Shown here in pieces: positions 35,511-46,320 of a DNA stretch of 64,000 bases. The stretch's first letter is position 1. Each line of letters starts with the position of its first letter. The translations under genes were made by a program, and so were the position numbers. A model generated the notes under the pieces. The model saw only the letters and a list, made by a program, of their open reading frames with translations. It made no database searches and was not told the DNA's origin. The stretch comes from Macrolepiota albuminosa (Eukaryota > Basidiomycota > Agaricomycetes > Agaricales > Agaricaceae), in contig JAMWFC010000082.1 of the NCBI GenBank assembly GCA_027475525.1, positions 1,798,001 through 1,862,000 on the forward strand, read 5' to 3'.

Positions 35511-37173
35511 CATGGAACGATGAAGCAATCGGAGGGAGGATTGGTGATGGAGGTCAAGGCTTTCAAGAGTCAGAAATGACCCAAGTCGGAGTCTCAAGCG
35601 GCCACCGCGGCACGGCAAAATCGGTCATCTCGCCCCTGCCAAGATCTCCTTTTGTGGAAATGGTCCCTTGTGGGGTTTAGTGGCGATGCTTCTTGCGCGA
35701 AGCTCGTCTGACTTACCTCTGGCGGATACCGTATGGAGTTTGCAGCCATGCGGTCGCTTTCCTCACCAGGTAGGAAAAGAAGAAAATGAAGAGCCACACT
35801 GGTTCAGGTCTGGCCGCTGCATCCACATACGTGGAAAAATGATCAAAGCCGGCGACCGAGAACACGTCTAGAGACATTCCGGATGAGTATGGCACACTAC
35901 ACACCCTCTGCGAAACATCAAACGTTCCCAAGGTACCCAAGTCAGGAGAAGAGTACTTATGTCATATACAGCTAGTCCCGCATCCGTGAAAGTCTATCAC
36001 TAGCCATATATGGCAAATTCTTTAGGATCCGTCCGCCGTTGGTAACGGTTTCAAAGACTGACTTAGAGAAAGCAAATTTTGTCATTGATCCATCGATCAA
36101 TCATTGACGGCCACAGAACCCGGGGCTTTTTGTCTCTCACTACATAGACCCTTTTGGGTTTCCTTCTGACATGTGTCCCTTCAAATCTTCACCAACGTTC
36201 TGCTCACCTGACATTCACACAGCCAGGCCTCTCTGGGCCTCCTTGCTGGTCCCACAAACTCCCTTTGAATTTGATCGTCGTTCTAACGGCGCCCTTCCAG
36301 ACTTTTCCTTGCAATTTTTACAACAGATTAAAGATTAGTCTTATGATTGTCGCCCCTACTATTCCCGCTTAGGAGTTGCCTGGCCCCTCATTGCCATACG
36401 GCTCTAAGAGACGTGCTACATTAATATTCAATAACAAATTTAAACGTATTTTTAATTATGATATTTTCCCACGTTTGTTGTTGTAACGTTTTGCCTAAAA
36501 TGGAACACGTCGGAATTGCACCGACGAACCAGTTGGACTACCTGTCCCATCAGAACAAACATCGTTACTATACTGTGACCCGTTACGCAGAGTGGAGGAG
36601 GCTCTGGTACTGCCAGTCATTTCCATACCGGGAACCCGAACCGCTACAATTGTCCAAGTGTGGTTGAGCGTGAAAATTTTACAGCAGCATTGACTGTCAA
36701 CGCCGAGTCAGCCATGGCCTCAACATCTACTCGGTGCGTCTGCGTATATGTATGTATATAGTATACTGTCAGTTACCTGTCAGCTACATCCGATCATTCA
36801 CTGAGTGTCTGTCACAAACACCCCGCCTGATCTTCGTACCTTGTGGAGGTCAGGACAGCCCTTATAACCATTGATACGCCTGTCTCGATTCCCTGTCTCG
36901 AATCCGAGACAGGACCCAGACACGAAAGAAAGAAAAATCTATTTTCCTGTCTACGAAAAATCTACATAATTGCGAAAACAACGGTCGAAAACTTGTAGAC
37001 CGGTCGTACCTCAGAGAATGGAGCCATCACCCAACGATGACCATGAAACTGACATGTATGGACACGCGAGAAAGCAGCACATCACGATCGAAGCAGTAGC
37101 CGAGGCGGTGGGTCCAGGCAATGAGAAGACGTATGCAGCCACTATTGAGGATGAAATAATTTACGGAGGAATG
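35511..37173. other. mostly gene-free interval
   Basis: Holds possible 5' exons of the kinase gene (35.5-35.8 kb) and the tRNA-like relic at 36501-36548. A short inverted repeat of the GAGACAGG type occurs near 36890-36915. No protein gene supported. Confidence 0.45.
36501..36548 (-). pseudogene. tRNA-like remnant lacking the anticodon arm
   Basis: Read on the minus strand: GGGACAG, an A-box-like TAGTCCAACTGG, a B-box-like GGTGCAATTCC inside a perfect T-stem (CGTCGG/CCGACG), then GTGTTCCA and TTTT. The outer 7-mers pair at 6 of 7 positions (one G-T). At about 48 nt it is some 25 nt too short for a tRNA and has no anticodon stem, so it is a decayed or deleted copy, or a chance resemblance. 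Confidence 0.35.
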
Positions 37174-38005
37174 CTATGCGGACGCAGACAAATCGAGCGA
37201 CTCGGCGTATGCTACTAACGATGTCGAATACCATTGGATATTCACAGATACGCCGAAAAAATCTAGGGTATGGCGGAACAGGAGGCTCACGGAAAGCTGC
37301 CCAAAATCGGGATCAAGGCCTACCCAACGATCGTAGGTATCATACAGCCCTGTACCATTGGGTAGAGGTATCAAAGAGGCGAGTATGCGTTTAGGTGTTT
37401 GCGGAAGGACCTCTTGTTCGAAAAATTGTAAGGCTTCTGAGGCTTTGAAACGACGCTCAATATATCGAGTTGTCATCTTGTCGAATAAGGGTGCCAGCAT
37501 GGGAACGGTCCGCGTCAGAAACTGAAAAATCATGAAAAAAAATACTATTAGAGCAGATGGAGGAGTTTATGAATCTGGCTTACTTGAAACTCGTGACAGA
37601 ACAAGACGCCTAACATCCCGACGTCAAAGGCAAAGGGGTTAAAGTCAAACTCGCCCTGAGACGTATCCGCTGGGGCTTGAAAACACAACGTGTTAAAAGC
37701 TATATAGCTGGGGAGACGACACTCATCCAAAGACATTGTCGGCGGAAATATTGTAGAACCATCGAAGTCACAAATCGCGTAAGTCAATTTACCTTGTGAG
37801 CGTAGCGACTGGCGAAAGGGGTTGCTTCTGTCGAGAAAATCTCTGTCAAGATGACTGATTAGAATGTTGCTTGTCTTGATGTCCTGGGCCGAAGACTTAT
37901 TAGAGGAAATCGAACCGTGAACATGATTACGTACCCCATGAAATATTTTGTGTTCATGAAGGAAGGATAGACCGGTTCAGTGAAGGGTGTTAAAAACTGC
38001 ACCTT
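37174..38005 (-). pseudogene. 5'-truncated protein kinase-like gene, basidiomycete-expanded type
   Basis: Exons readable on the minus strand: LSFLHEHKIFHG | DIKTSNILISHLDRDF, then KLTYAICDFDGSTIFPP, YDPFA-like FDFNPFAFDVGMLGVLFCHE, and MTTRYIERRFKASEALQFFE. This is the C-lobe of a kinase: catalytic loop with HGD in place of HRD, DFD-G in place of DFG, and the C-terminal helix pattern of the large mushroom kinase families. The N-lobe with the ATP site is missing and the sequence abuts the cut end of retroelement A near 38005-38010. An in-frame TGA precedes TGLSFLHEH. It is probably dead. Confidence 0.65.
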
Positions 38006-38687
38006 TAATTTCCAAATCTCTGCCTAATGGTTATACGGTCACTCCACATTACATGGTAGAAGAACCAGAACCACTTGGTGCGATCCTCACAGGCTTTGAA
38101 CAAAGCTTGCCTGACATCCCAATGAGGTCTTTCAATCCTACCATTGGCTGGTGAGTTGTAGGGAGAGATAGTAATACCTCTAATCCCATACTTCTTTTCC
38201 AACCAGGCAGTGACCTGCTTGAACTGTCCAGCATTATCTGTGATGATTTCTGCAATGCAGCCCCAGCGGCAAATCACATCCTCAAACAACCATTGACCAA
38301 TGGTCTTATGGTTCTCCTTCCTTAGAGGTCTACCTTCCATCCAAGAAGACAAGGCACACCTACCATGTACTATATACTTACAGCCATTGGAGGCTGGTGT
38401 CATGTGCATGGTATCAATGTGAATTATTTGAAAGATGGAAGGAGTATAAGTTACAGTTGTTTCCCTGTTGACTACTGTCTTTGTCTGATTTGACAATTGT
38501 GACAAGTTCCAACATACCACTGCACATCCCCTTCAATGCCAGGCCACCAGAAGCATTCCTGTATAAGCATTCTGGTGGCATAGGCTCTCCTATGTCCTAA
38601 GGCATCATGGGCTGATTTAAGCATGAACATTTGTCTATCAATTTGGACTACTAGTTTATGTTTCTCCTCATGACAGCGCTTATACAA
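38005..38687 (-). pseudogene. element A integrase, truncated
   Basis: Zinc-binding HHCC domain in HDALGHRRAYATRMLIQECF with CHNCQIRQ, then catalytic core HIDTMHMTP, EIITDNAGQFKQ and the region YGIRGITISPYNSPANGRIE with the catalytic Glu. A one-base shift near 38475 separates the two. The frame stops at 38005 (TIRQRFGN) where the family continues with a C-terminal domain, so it was cut there. Confidence 0.8.
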
Positions 38688-38699
38688 TCTCCCCTTCTT

Positions 38700-38853
38700 G
38701 TCAAAGAAGAATTGCCTAGCAAACTTCTTAAACTTCTCTAGATCCCAGCCTTGTAGATTCTTGGGTTCTGTACCTGGTCAAAGAAGAATTGCCTAGCAAA
38801 CTTCTTAAACTTTTCTAGATCCCAGCCTTGCAGACTCTTGGGTTCTGTACCTG
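38700..38853. repeat. 77-bp tandem duplication in element A pol
   Basis: Copies 38700-38776 and 38777-38853 differ at three positions. Collapsing them restores the RT-to-integrase frame. Confidence 0.9.
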
Positions 38854-40846
38854 GGTCTTGCAACCAACTCTGAACAGTGGGTAGCAGATTATCCCAGTCT
38901 TCACCCTCACTACCTTTCCGGTGTTCTAGGTAAGTTTGTGTGTCCTCTACCCTTGCTTCTTGGTCTTCCACTGGTAACAGAGGCATAGTCATAGCTAGTA
39001 CTGCTACTGGATTCATGCTTGTTCCTGGTGTTTGACTCAAGATGCCATCTCTAAGTTCCTGCTCTTGGGACCTGGCTTTACAAAGTTCTTGCTCAAAATC
39101 TGATACTTCAGTAGCTACCATGTTTAGATAGCCACCTCTAGTGTCAATTTGATCTGCAAACTCTTCAAGTTCCAAAGGTTCCCAGTCCTCCCATCCAGGT
39201 ATATTATTGATCTTGTCTGGATACTCATAGTTCATAGACTTGGGTTCATCCATTAACTCAGGATCAACTGGTGGGTACTCCTCATCTCCTGGCTGCTTAG
39301 GCCACCTTGACAAACCATCCACACTGAATGTTTTGCCTGGTACATGCCTTAAGGTAAAGTGGTAGAGTAGGACATTCTCAATCCATCTCATGATAGTGGC
39401 ATTGGGTCCTACTCCTGGATTTCCTAGCATCCCTTTAAGATACTTGGCATCTGTCTCTATCACTAGTTTTCTACAACCAACTAGCCAATGCTTGTTGGCT
39501 AGCAGAGATCTCATGAGACCATACAGCTCTCTTTTTGGTTGAGAAAATCTAGCTTCTCTCTCATTCAGGGTGATAGATCCTAACTTGGCACAAGTGCGCA
39601 TTTTAGGATTGTCTGGGTCTTCTTGGAAGATTCCAAAACCCACTGCCATCCAGGATGTATCCACTGACAGAACTACTGCACCTCCTGACTCATAGTCAAT
39701 GGGTTTTAAAGGAGCACTTTCTGCTAGCAACTTTTTCATTTGTGCCATTGCAGAGTGCTGTTCTTCTCCCCAAGTAAAAGGTACATTATTCTGAGTAAGT
39801 TTATTGATAGGTGCTGCTACCTTAGCATAGTCCTTGATAAAGGATCTAAAGGTACCACAGGTCCCTAAGAATGACTTTACTTCATGTTTATCCCTGCAGT
39901 CACCCCATCCCATCACTATGGCAAATCTCTTGGTTTCTGGCTTCTGCCCCTCATAAGAGCATCTATGGCCAACAACCACAATCTCATCTGCACATACTAC
40001 TGACTTCTTTCCAGAGAAAGTCCCCCCTGCATATTTGATTCTTTGTAACACTCTGTTCACATTGAGCAGGTGTTCCCATACAAATCTCCTAATGCCTGGA
40101 TTCTCTGGTATGACTTCACAGCTACCATCTGGCAACTCATATCTATGAGGTGGCCCTCTGACTGGTACATCATCAATGTATGGCCAAGTTACATGTGGTA
40201 TCTCATCTTTCAAAATGAATGTAATATCATCATGGAAGATAGGTACTGAATTTGTCCATCCCACTGGTAAGGTAACCAACCTCAGAGCACCAAATGGTGT
40301 CTGGAATGTAGTATAATCTCTAGAGTGCACATCTAGTACTCTCTCATCATATCCCACATACAAGTCAAAGATTCCTCCACAAGCCCTGCCTAAGAAGTGA
40401 CTAGCTAATTCTTCAGTTGCTGGTGGCAACCCAGAATGTGCTATGGTTACTTTATTCAAAGGCTCCAAGCTATGGACTATCCTCAAGCTCTCACCATCCT
40501 TCTTCAACACTGTAAACCATTGGGAGCGATATGAGGAGTTAGAGGGTTCATACACCCCTGCCTCAATCTTCTGCTTTATCATTTGACAGATTCTATCCCT
40601 AAGACCTGGTGCAATAGGAATGTTCTTCAACACCCATGGGGTGTGAGGTATCACTGGCATGATTACTGGAGGGAAGAATTCCTCCTTCAGCCTGCCTCTT
40701 TGAGAATCATCCCATGCAAAAGCCTGGTTTTGCAGCATCATAAGGTGATGTACTGCCTTCATCTCCTCTGGCCAAAGAAAACCATCACCATGGGCTTGGT
40801 CAATGACTTCTTTGCACTCAGCTGTGTATCTCCCTGTGGGTTTGAA
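38738..40846 (-). CDS. element A reverse transcriptase and RNase H
   Basis: In-frame from FKPTGRYTAECKEVIDQAHG (just after TAA 40847-40849) through LKKDGESLRIVHSLEPLNK, GGIFDLYVGYDERVLDV, FGALRLVTLPVGWTNSVPIF and the active site TWPYIDDVPV (YxDD type). RNase H follows: VVLSVDTSWMAVGFGIFQED, RELYGLMRSL, LVIETDAKYLKGML. DLYVGYDER in place of the usual Ty3 DLxxAYHQ marks the Agaricomycete subgroup shared with element B. The 77-bp duplication at 38700 shifts the frame into integrase; without it RT-RH continues as ARQFFFDKKGRLYKRCHEEK. Confidence 0.85.
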   Translation of the reverse strand, partial: FKPTGRYTAECKEVIDQAHGDGFLWPEEMKAVHHLMMLQNQAFAWDDSQRGRLKEEFFPPVIMPVIPHTPWVLKNIPIAPGLRDRICQMIKQKIEAGVYEPSNSSYRSQWFTVLKKDGESLRIVHSLEPLNKVTIAHSGLPPATEELASHFLGRACGGIFDLYVGYDERVLDVHSRDYTTFQTPFGALRLVTLPVGWTNSVPIFHDDITFILKDEIPHVTWPYIDDVPVRGPPHRYELPDGSCEVIPENPGIRRFVWEHLLNVNRVLQRIKYAGGTFSGKKSVVCADEIVVVGHRCSYEGQKPETKRFAIVMGWGDCRDKHEVKSFLGTCGTFRSFIKDYAKVAAPINKLTQNNVPFTWGEEQHSAMAQMKKLLAESAPLKPIDYESGGAVVLSVDTSWMAVGFGIFQEDPDNPKMRTCAKLGSITLNEREARFSQPKRELYGLMRSLLANKHWLVGCRKLVIETDAKYLKGMLGNPGVGPNATIMRWIENVLLYHFTLRHVPGKTFSVDGLSRWPKQPGDEEYPPVDPELMDEPKSMNYEYPDKINNIPGWEDWEPLELEEFADQIDTRGGYLNMVATEVSDFEQELCKARSQEQELRDGILSQTPGTSMNPVAVLAMTMPLLPVEDQEARVEDTQTYLEHRKGSEGEDWDNLLPTVQSWLQDPGTEPKSLQGWDLEKFKKFARQFFFDQVQNPRIYKAGI

Positions 40847-41287
40847 TTATAGTGGGTTGGGATCCAACTGAGGCATGTCTGCCAGTGGGTCTCCAGTAAT
40901 GCACCTCTCAATTCTAAACTCCTCAGGTGAGGTACCTAGTACAGGCTTAACTTTTCTAGCCACAGGTTTGTATTTCTTAGAAAATACTTGGGCAGTCTCC
41001 CCCACACCTGCTTTTGACTCTAAGTTTTCCTCTTGTACTAGCAGCTCCTCAAGACTGTCAGGTATTTGAGCTAAATGCCCATTCAAATATGCTGACAATG
41101 TCTTCTGCTCCTTCTCCTCACACCCCTTGCTTGCTGTAAAAGCATGCAAGTACACATCTCTCAACTCTTCCTGACTGAATTTACTATGTTCCATAGAATA
41201 TCCAGTCACCACAATCTCCCCTTCCTGAGTCTCAGCAAGACTTATTGCAATCTCTCCCTGGTCTGTAACCAGTTCCTCGAGACTCAA
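40847..41287 (-). pseudogene. element A protease-RT spacer
   Basis: Acidic linker between protease and RT (SLEELVTDQGEIAISLAETQ ... YKPVARKVKPVLGTSPEEFR). It overlaps the protease frame end by a frame change and is closed by TAA at 40847-40849, after which the same frame runs into RT. No enzymatic motif. Confidence 0.6.
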
Positions 41288-42309
41288 AATTTTGCTTCAC
41301 TCTCCCTAGCAGCCCCTGCCTTTGGCATTTTGCCTCTTTCAATAGTAGGCAGGGCAGTTTGACGACCTGTATTAGGATCTCGAATGGTGATGATGGCACT
41401 GCCATCTTGCAAGTTTTGAATGTTGCTTTCTGTCAAGGTGTCAAATGGACAACCCAATAAGACAGTATAAGCAGGACTTTCAAAAATGTGCACTTGTAGA
41501 TAGATAGTGAACCCTTCTGCAAAAGTGAATGGCACATTACGTGCTAAACCAACAGATTCATTCACTTGCTGATTGGCACTCTCCATCCTTAGCCTAATGT
41601 CTGGATCCCAAGTCAATCCTAGATTGAGAGCCTCTCTTAAAGCCATGCAGACTATTTGAGACCCACTATCTAAGATTGCCTCTGCTCTTCCCTTTTGATT
41701 GACAACTGGGTTGAGAGATCTCAGAACTTGCAATTCCCTAGCTACATACACCACTACTGGCTTTTCTCCTGTTGGGATATTTTCCAAGTAAGTGGCAACA
41801 CAGTCTTGGTGCACTACTGCACCAGTAGGCAAACCCGATTGTGTTCCATCTGCAATGAAGTAGGTGGCCATAGGTAGATCATTAACATCTACCTTGTTAG
41901 GCTCTTTCTCCACTGCTGTCAGGTGTTGAGTAGCTGTCCTAGGAATATTGGGTTCCTTAGGCCTGGGAGGCTTTGGTACCAACTTTTGTACCATGACCTC
42001 CCTCAAACCAGGTGCCACATCCAGAAGTTCTCTGGTGGTTAGTGGCACTGGTACCTCCCACAGCTTCTCAACCATCTTCTCCAACTCCTTCCTAGTTCCC
42101 TGAATGGAACTCCTACCAGTGTCCTGCACTGGTACCTCCTGCCTCTCATTCAAAGCTGGCACCTTTTCAAAAGGTAAGTCCAACTTGGGTGCCACTTTGG
42201 GTGGAATCCTCAAAGTTAGCTTTTCTTTCCAGGAATTTTGTGGCTGTCTCTCTGTCAATGTGGGTATTCCTGGTGGAGCTTCCCCCATTTTCTTCATTGA
42301 GCTCCTCAA
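41284..42309 (-). CDS. element A aspartic protease region
   Basis: Retroviral-type aspartic protease: active site AEAILDSGSQIVCM and the flap/C-terminal motif TVLLGCPFDTLT. About 190 residues of Pro/Lys-rich linker precede it. It matures Gag-Pol. The frame ends at 41284 (SEAKF) against the spacer. Confidence 0.8.
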   Translation of the reverse strand: MRSSMKKMGEAPPGIPTLTERQPQNSWKEKLTLRIPPKVAPKLDLPFEKVPALNERQEVPVQDTGRSSIQGTRKELEKMVEKLWEVPVPLTTRELLDVAPGLREVMVQKLVPKPPRPKEPNIPRTATQHLTAVEKEPNKVDVNDLPMATYFIADGTQSGLPTGAVVHQDCVATYLENIPTGEKPVVVYVARELQVLRSLNPVVNQKGRAEAILDSGSQIVCMALREALNLGLTWDPDIRLRMESANQQVNESVGLARNVPFTFAEGFTIYLQVHIFESPAYTVLLGCPFDTLTESNIQNLQDGSAIITIRDPNTGRQTALPTIERGKMPKAGAARESEAKF

Positions 42310-43609
42310 AAATCCTTGGACCCTCCTTGTTGCCCTTCACCAGGACTGGGAGCATGCCTGGTGTTGACTAAGACTGACATGACTTCTGTCAGTCTTTGAA
42401 AGCCTTTTTCCAGTTCTCCCAGCCTGTCTGCTTCTCCATGCTGGATGCGCTCCAACATGTCATTCCTAGTATCTCTCACAGCATTGGTGTAAGTAGAGTA
42501 GGTTGGGATGTCTTGAGCTTCCTCAGCCCAGCCAAAGTATAACCCTACTTGAGAGTCATGTAACTTCATCACCCTATCATGTGGTGATATGCTGGATGGC
42601 TCTCTGGGTAGAGGAGCTCTGTTGGGCATTCTAGTCCTCCCATCTACTAGGATCACCCATCCCTTTTGCACATCTGATTTCACCTGCTCACACTCTGCTA
42701 TACGATGACCAGTTCCCCAACAGTAGAAGCAATATGTGCTTCCACCAGGGGTTGGCATCATGGCCTGAGCATATGGTGGCTTTTGGTAGTTAGGAAGGCA
42801 TTCCTCATGTCCAGTTGGCTAGTTTGCAGAGCCTGCATAGCACTTTGGATGCTGCCAACCTGCTTCCCAATAGCGACCATAGAGTCTTGCAGATGAGCCA
42901 TCCTCTCTTCTGCCTCCTCATTTTCCACTACTACTCCACCCACCTCCCTGTTGGTGGTCTCTCCCCTAGTCTTCCTGACAGTTGTCCCATCTACTAGGGC
43001 TGTCACCACTGCTATCACTTCAGACAAGTCATACTTGTTGTCTTTGTGACGATTACGAGCAGGATCCCTGTAATGGCCATGTTTGTGGATGAGTCTCTCC
43101 TCCACTAACTCTGCCAGGGTAGGTGTAAAACACCCCATAAACTTATCCACCAATACCCCATTCCCTACAACACTATCCAGCTTTTTGGCTTCAGCCCTGA
43201 ATTTTCTGATTAAGGAGTGCAGCTCAGGGGCATCACCTCTGCTTAGCCTGGCATGCTCCTTACAGATCCGTTCCAGGTTTGCCATGCTTCCTGCATCGTC
43301 CATAGCTTCAGGGTATGATTCCTTAACCTCCCTTATAAAGGTGGCCCAAGGATATCTATCCTCAAAACTATCGAACCCTCTCCATTCCTGCTCAGTTTCT
43401 GCATCCACATATTCTAATAACCTCTTCTTCTTTTCTCCATCCTCCACAATGCCTGCATGATTGAATAGAGACTGCATTCTCTGCAGAAACCTGTGAACCT
43501 CAGCAGGCTCACTGCTTCTGAACTTGGGTGCATCTCTACTTTCAGGCAATGGCATTTTGTATCGCATGGGTTGCTCCATAATGCTGGTCAACTTAGTTGG
43601 CTCAGGCAA
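42306..43609 (-). pseudogene. element A gag with CCHC zinc knuckle
   Basis: Capsid-like part from about 43609 (LPEPTKLTSIMEQPMRYKMP; first true ATG MEQP) through FLQRMQSLFNHAG, YPEAMDD and ARLSRGDAPELHSLIRKF. A one-base shift near 42790 separates NAFLTTKSHH from the alternative frame YQKPPYAQAMMPTPGG, which holds the zinc knuckle CFYCWGTGHRIAEC (C-x2-C-x4-H-x4-C). Binds and packages element RNA. Confidence 0.8.
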
Positions 43610-45030
43610 TGAAGACTTAGGTGTTTGTGGTGTAGGCGTGTACTTCTCAGTCCGAAGTTTTCATTTATGAAGTACAGCGTCTGGATCCAGGAGACTAGCA
43701 ACTGTGCCCTTGGAGGATGCATGAGTTTCTCTTCTCCTGGGAGAAATAATGGTTTTTGCCCTTGGTGTAGTAACCTTAGGCATGCCGGGCCAAGAACCTG
43801 GCAGTGCAAAACTAATGTTTCTTTTTGGGTGGTTGGACTCCAAATGGAGATCCGACAAAGTGTTTGATTGTGCAACAAAAGCCCCCTTGCGGTGGGCTCC
43901 AGATGATGCAAAAATGAGATTGTTTACTCTATGTAAAGTAGTCCGAAATGGAATTTGGACTGAACTTTGTTATATTTTGACTACCCAATTTCACAGAATA
44001 CGTGGGGCAGTAGTCACACTAGCACGCACTTTGTAAACATGGTTTATAATTTTTATTGATTTTAAATTGAATGCAAACTTAAAGTCACACTCAAATTTTG
44101 GGAGCAAATAGTATTAATACTAGTAAACCTGAAGTCAATCGTGATGCGTAAGGCCTAAGACGTCCACTCCCTGGAGACTCCGAGCTGTGGCAAGTTGATT
44201 GCTTGCCCGACTCCCCCAATTCCATCCTCCTTTTATACCTATTTCCTTTGAGCATGGACCAGTGCGTATCCACGTGGTAGTGAGTTATTCGTCGTGTTTT
44301 TGGGTTGCTTGGTGACCCGGCGTGGCCTATTGCTGGGCCTGGGCCCCGGTTACCGTGTTTGCTGTTGCTTGTTAGCAAGGCTAAACGTTTTCCCTCCCTT
44401 TTTGTTGGCTAAACCTTGCCCCCTTTGCTGTATCCTTCTCTCTACTCCTTTCCTCCATGGTCCTGGCTTTTTTGTCGTTGTTTCGTGGTTGGGTGGACAT
44501 GCAATGGGGTTGGAATAGCATAGCAGTGGCACGCAGGTAGTTTTTAAGAAGAACAATGTGCATACTCAAGTTTTGATCATGATCAGCTCATGATCGCTAG
44601 ATGAGATCGATCTCGGTGATTTGGCCGAGATTGCCATCAAATCCTGCCGCTGCCTTGTTTTGTCATCGGCTTCGTCATTTTAGGTGCTGGCTGGGTGGTC
44701 TGACGGTGCGCTGGTTGATATCCTGAGGTGCGTCTTGGTCTACAGTTTTCGACCATTTCACAAGAGCTTACAGTTTTCAGCTTAATCTTGTGTAGACTTG
44801 GGACAATTAAATAACAAATAAACATTTTGTGTATTTGTCGTCCCTTTCCTCTGTCTCTGTCTCTGATTTGAGACAGACGACGTATCACCTCCCTCACACC
44901 ATTTACTGACTGTCCCCAGTTAGCATGCCAACCTGACTGTGCTCTCGACTTTTTCTTGGCTTCGGCAGAAAAACTTTTTATGCGCAAAAGTTTTTTCTTT
45001 TACCTCCCGCACACTTCCCACTCATTTTTC
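43610..45030. other. element A leader between PBS and gag
   Basis: About 1.4 kb, unusually long. Contains a TATA-like TTTTATACC near 44233 and several short ORFs without motifs. It could include an undetected nested insertion, but I find no termini or target-site duplication. Confidence 0.4.
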
Positions 45031-45048
45031 TCCCGATCACAGCCACCA
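45031..45048 (-). other. putative primer-binding site of element A
   Basis: Three bases inside the 5' LTR end. The plus strand reads TCCCGATCACAGCCACCA, like the 3' end of a mature tRNA with CCA tail; the element strand therefore begins TGGTGGCTGTGATCGG. Which tRNA cannot be decided here. Confidence 0.55.
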
Positions 45049-45051
45049 CGG

Positions 45052-46036
45052 TGATGAGCCTGCATCGTGGCTGGCTACTGATAGCACCAATACCCACACC
45101 TCACATCGGCCCACTAGTACCACCAGAAGCGCCATGCTCTAGCGCTTCCAGTGCTATTTTTCTCATATTTTTACACTAATAACTCGCAGCTACAGACTCC
45201 AATTACTCTCAGACCACTTTTTATGGCACCACTTATTCTTTGCACCACTATTGACACCTTGCCGCACCTTGCCACTTGCACTTCAAGGCTATACATTTAC
45301 ACAGACACTTGGCATCAGTCAATCTGGCATAATGCTCTTAGCCAGTGGCAGCGCTTACAAGGGGAAATGATGAAGTATTTTCGTGACAGCATCATTATAG
45401 ACCTTTTTACTATACAATTCAATTCACCGCATTTACTTACATTTTTATCAGTTCACCACCCTCTAGCGGTGCTTAACCTCTTAGCGTCGGCTAACTTTCT
45501 TTACTATAAATACCTACTTTTTGTTAGTAGCACAGGGAATCAATTTGGCAGTAGAGATCGTATCCCAACATTTTGATCTCCATACACAACAGACTACCTC
45601 TTGTTGACCATGTCAAGCAAGGGGACTCTGCTCTAGTTTTCTATATCTCTCTCTCTCTAGCGCCTTGCAACTACGGCTTGGCTTTCGTGCTTAGATCCGC
45701 TAAGCAATCTCATTCTTTTATTATCACGTTCCAGGTGCTAACACTTAGCGCCTCTTAGCAACCCTTTCCCGCACCTCTTAGCACCTTTCTTAGCGACTTT
45801 CCCATGCTCTTAGCGCTCCCCCTTAGCAACTTTTAGCGCTCTGTAGCCACGTTTTGGAGCCATACGCAAGTGCCTCCAATTACCCACTTTCCTTGCCACC
45901 AACCTCTTGCCTACCATGTGTTCTCTGGGACCTGTCCAGGACTCTCTCACACACTTAGCACGCCCAAAGCTATATCAGCTAAGTAGCTGCACTAGTGATA
46001 GTCTACGCAGCACCCAGCTCGATTTGGGCGTCATCA
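45052..46036 (-). repeat. 5' LTR of element A, 985 bp
   Basis: Element strand starts TGATGACGCCC and ends CTCATCA, giving perfect 6-bp termini TGATGA/TCATCA. Aligns base by base with 55468-56253, with many CpG here matching CpA or TpG there. Inner part carries repeated CTTAGC motifs (plus strand, about 45743-45840). Confidence 0.75.
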
Positions 46037-46320
46037 ACGGTATAAAATCGCCATTGGTGCCACCTGCCATGTTTATGGCTCCCCCTACTGCTCTACGCAA
46101 GCCATCTGGCGCCAAGTTGCATCCTTAGGTCATCATCTCGACTCCTCCCAAGCCAACTGCTCCTCCCCCACCAATCCTGTCTGTGCCGACTGACTATTAT
46201 AGCTTGTTCCAGCACGCTGTCAAGCACGATGGCAACAAGGCTATAATGTCTGTGTTCAAGTACCCATGGTTTGCAGAGGCCACGATCGGCCTTTGTGCCA
46301 CTGCTAGGTCTTTTCCCAGA
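46037..46320. other. spacer between LTR copies
   Basis: No gene. The 3' boundary of the neighbouring LTR copy is not sharp. Confidence 0.3.

Larger units (their letters stand above)
38010..46036 (-). mobile_element. element A: Ty3/gypsy LTR retrotransposon, 3'-truncated
   Basis: Minus-strand order is 5' LTR (46036-45052), primer-binding site (45048-45031), long leader, gag, protease, RT-RNase H, integrase, with the 3' end lost inside integrase at about 38010. Coding parts show frame lesions (gag shift near 42790, TAA at 40847-40849, shift near 38475), so it is inactive. It is less decayed than its relative, element B. Confidence 0.85.

Noticed and set aside
37176..37394. Plus-strand ORFs over the truncated kinase
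   Set aside because: Shadows of the minus-strand kinase C-lobe, with no motif of their own.
44039..44600. Possible additional LTR in the element A leader
   Set aside because: Promoter-like sequence is present, but no matched termini, target duplication or second copy could be found.
45079..46036. Alternative inner end of the element A LTR at CTATCA (45079)
   Set aside because: The 45052 end gives a perfect 6-bp terminal inverted repeat and sits three bases from a tRNA-like primer-binding site.
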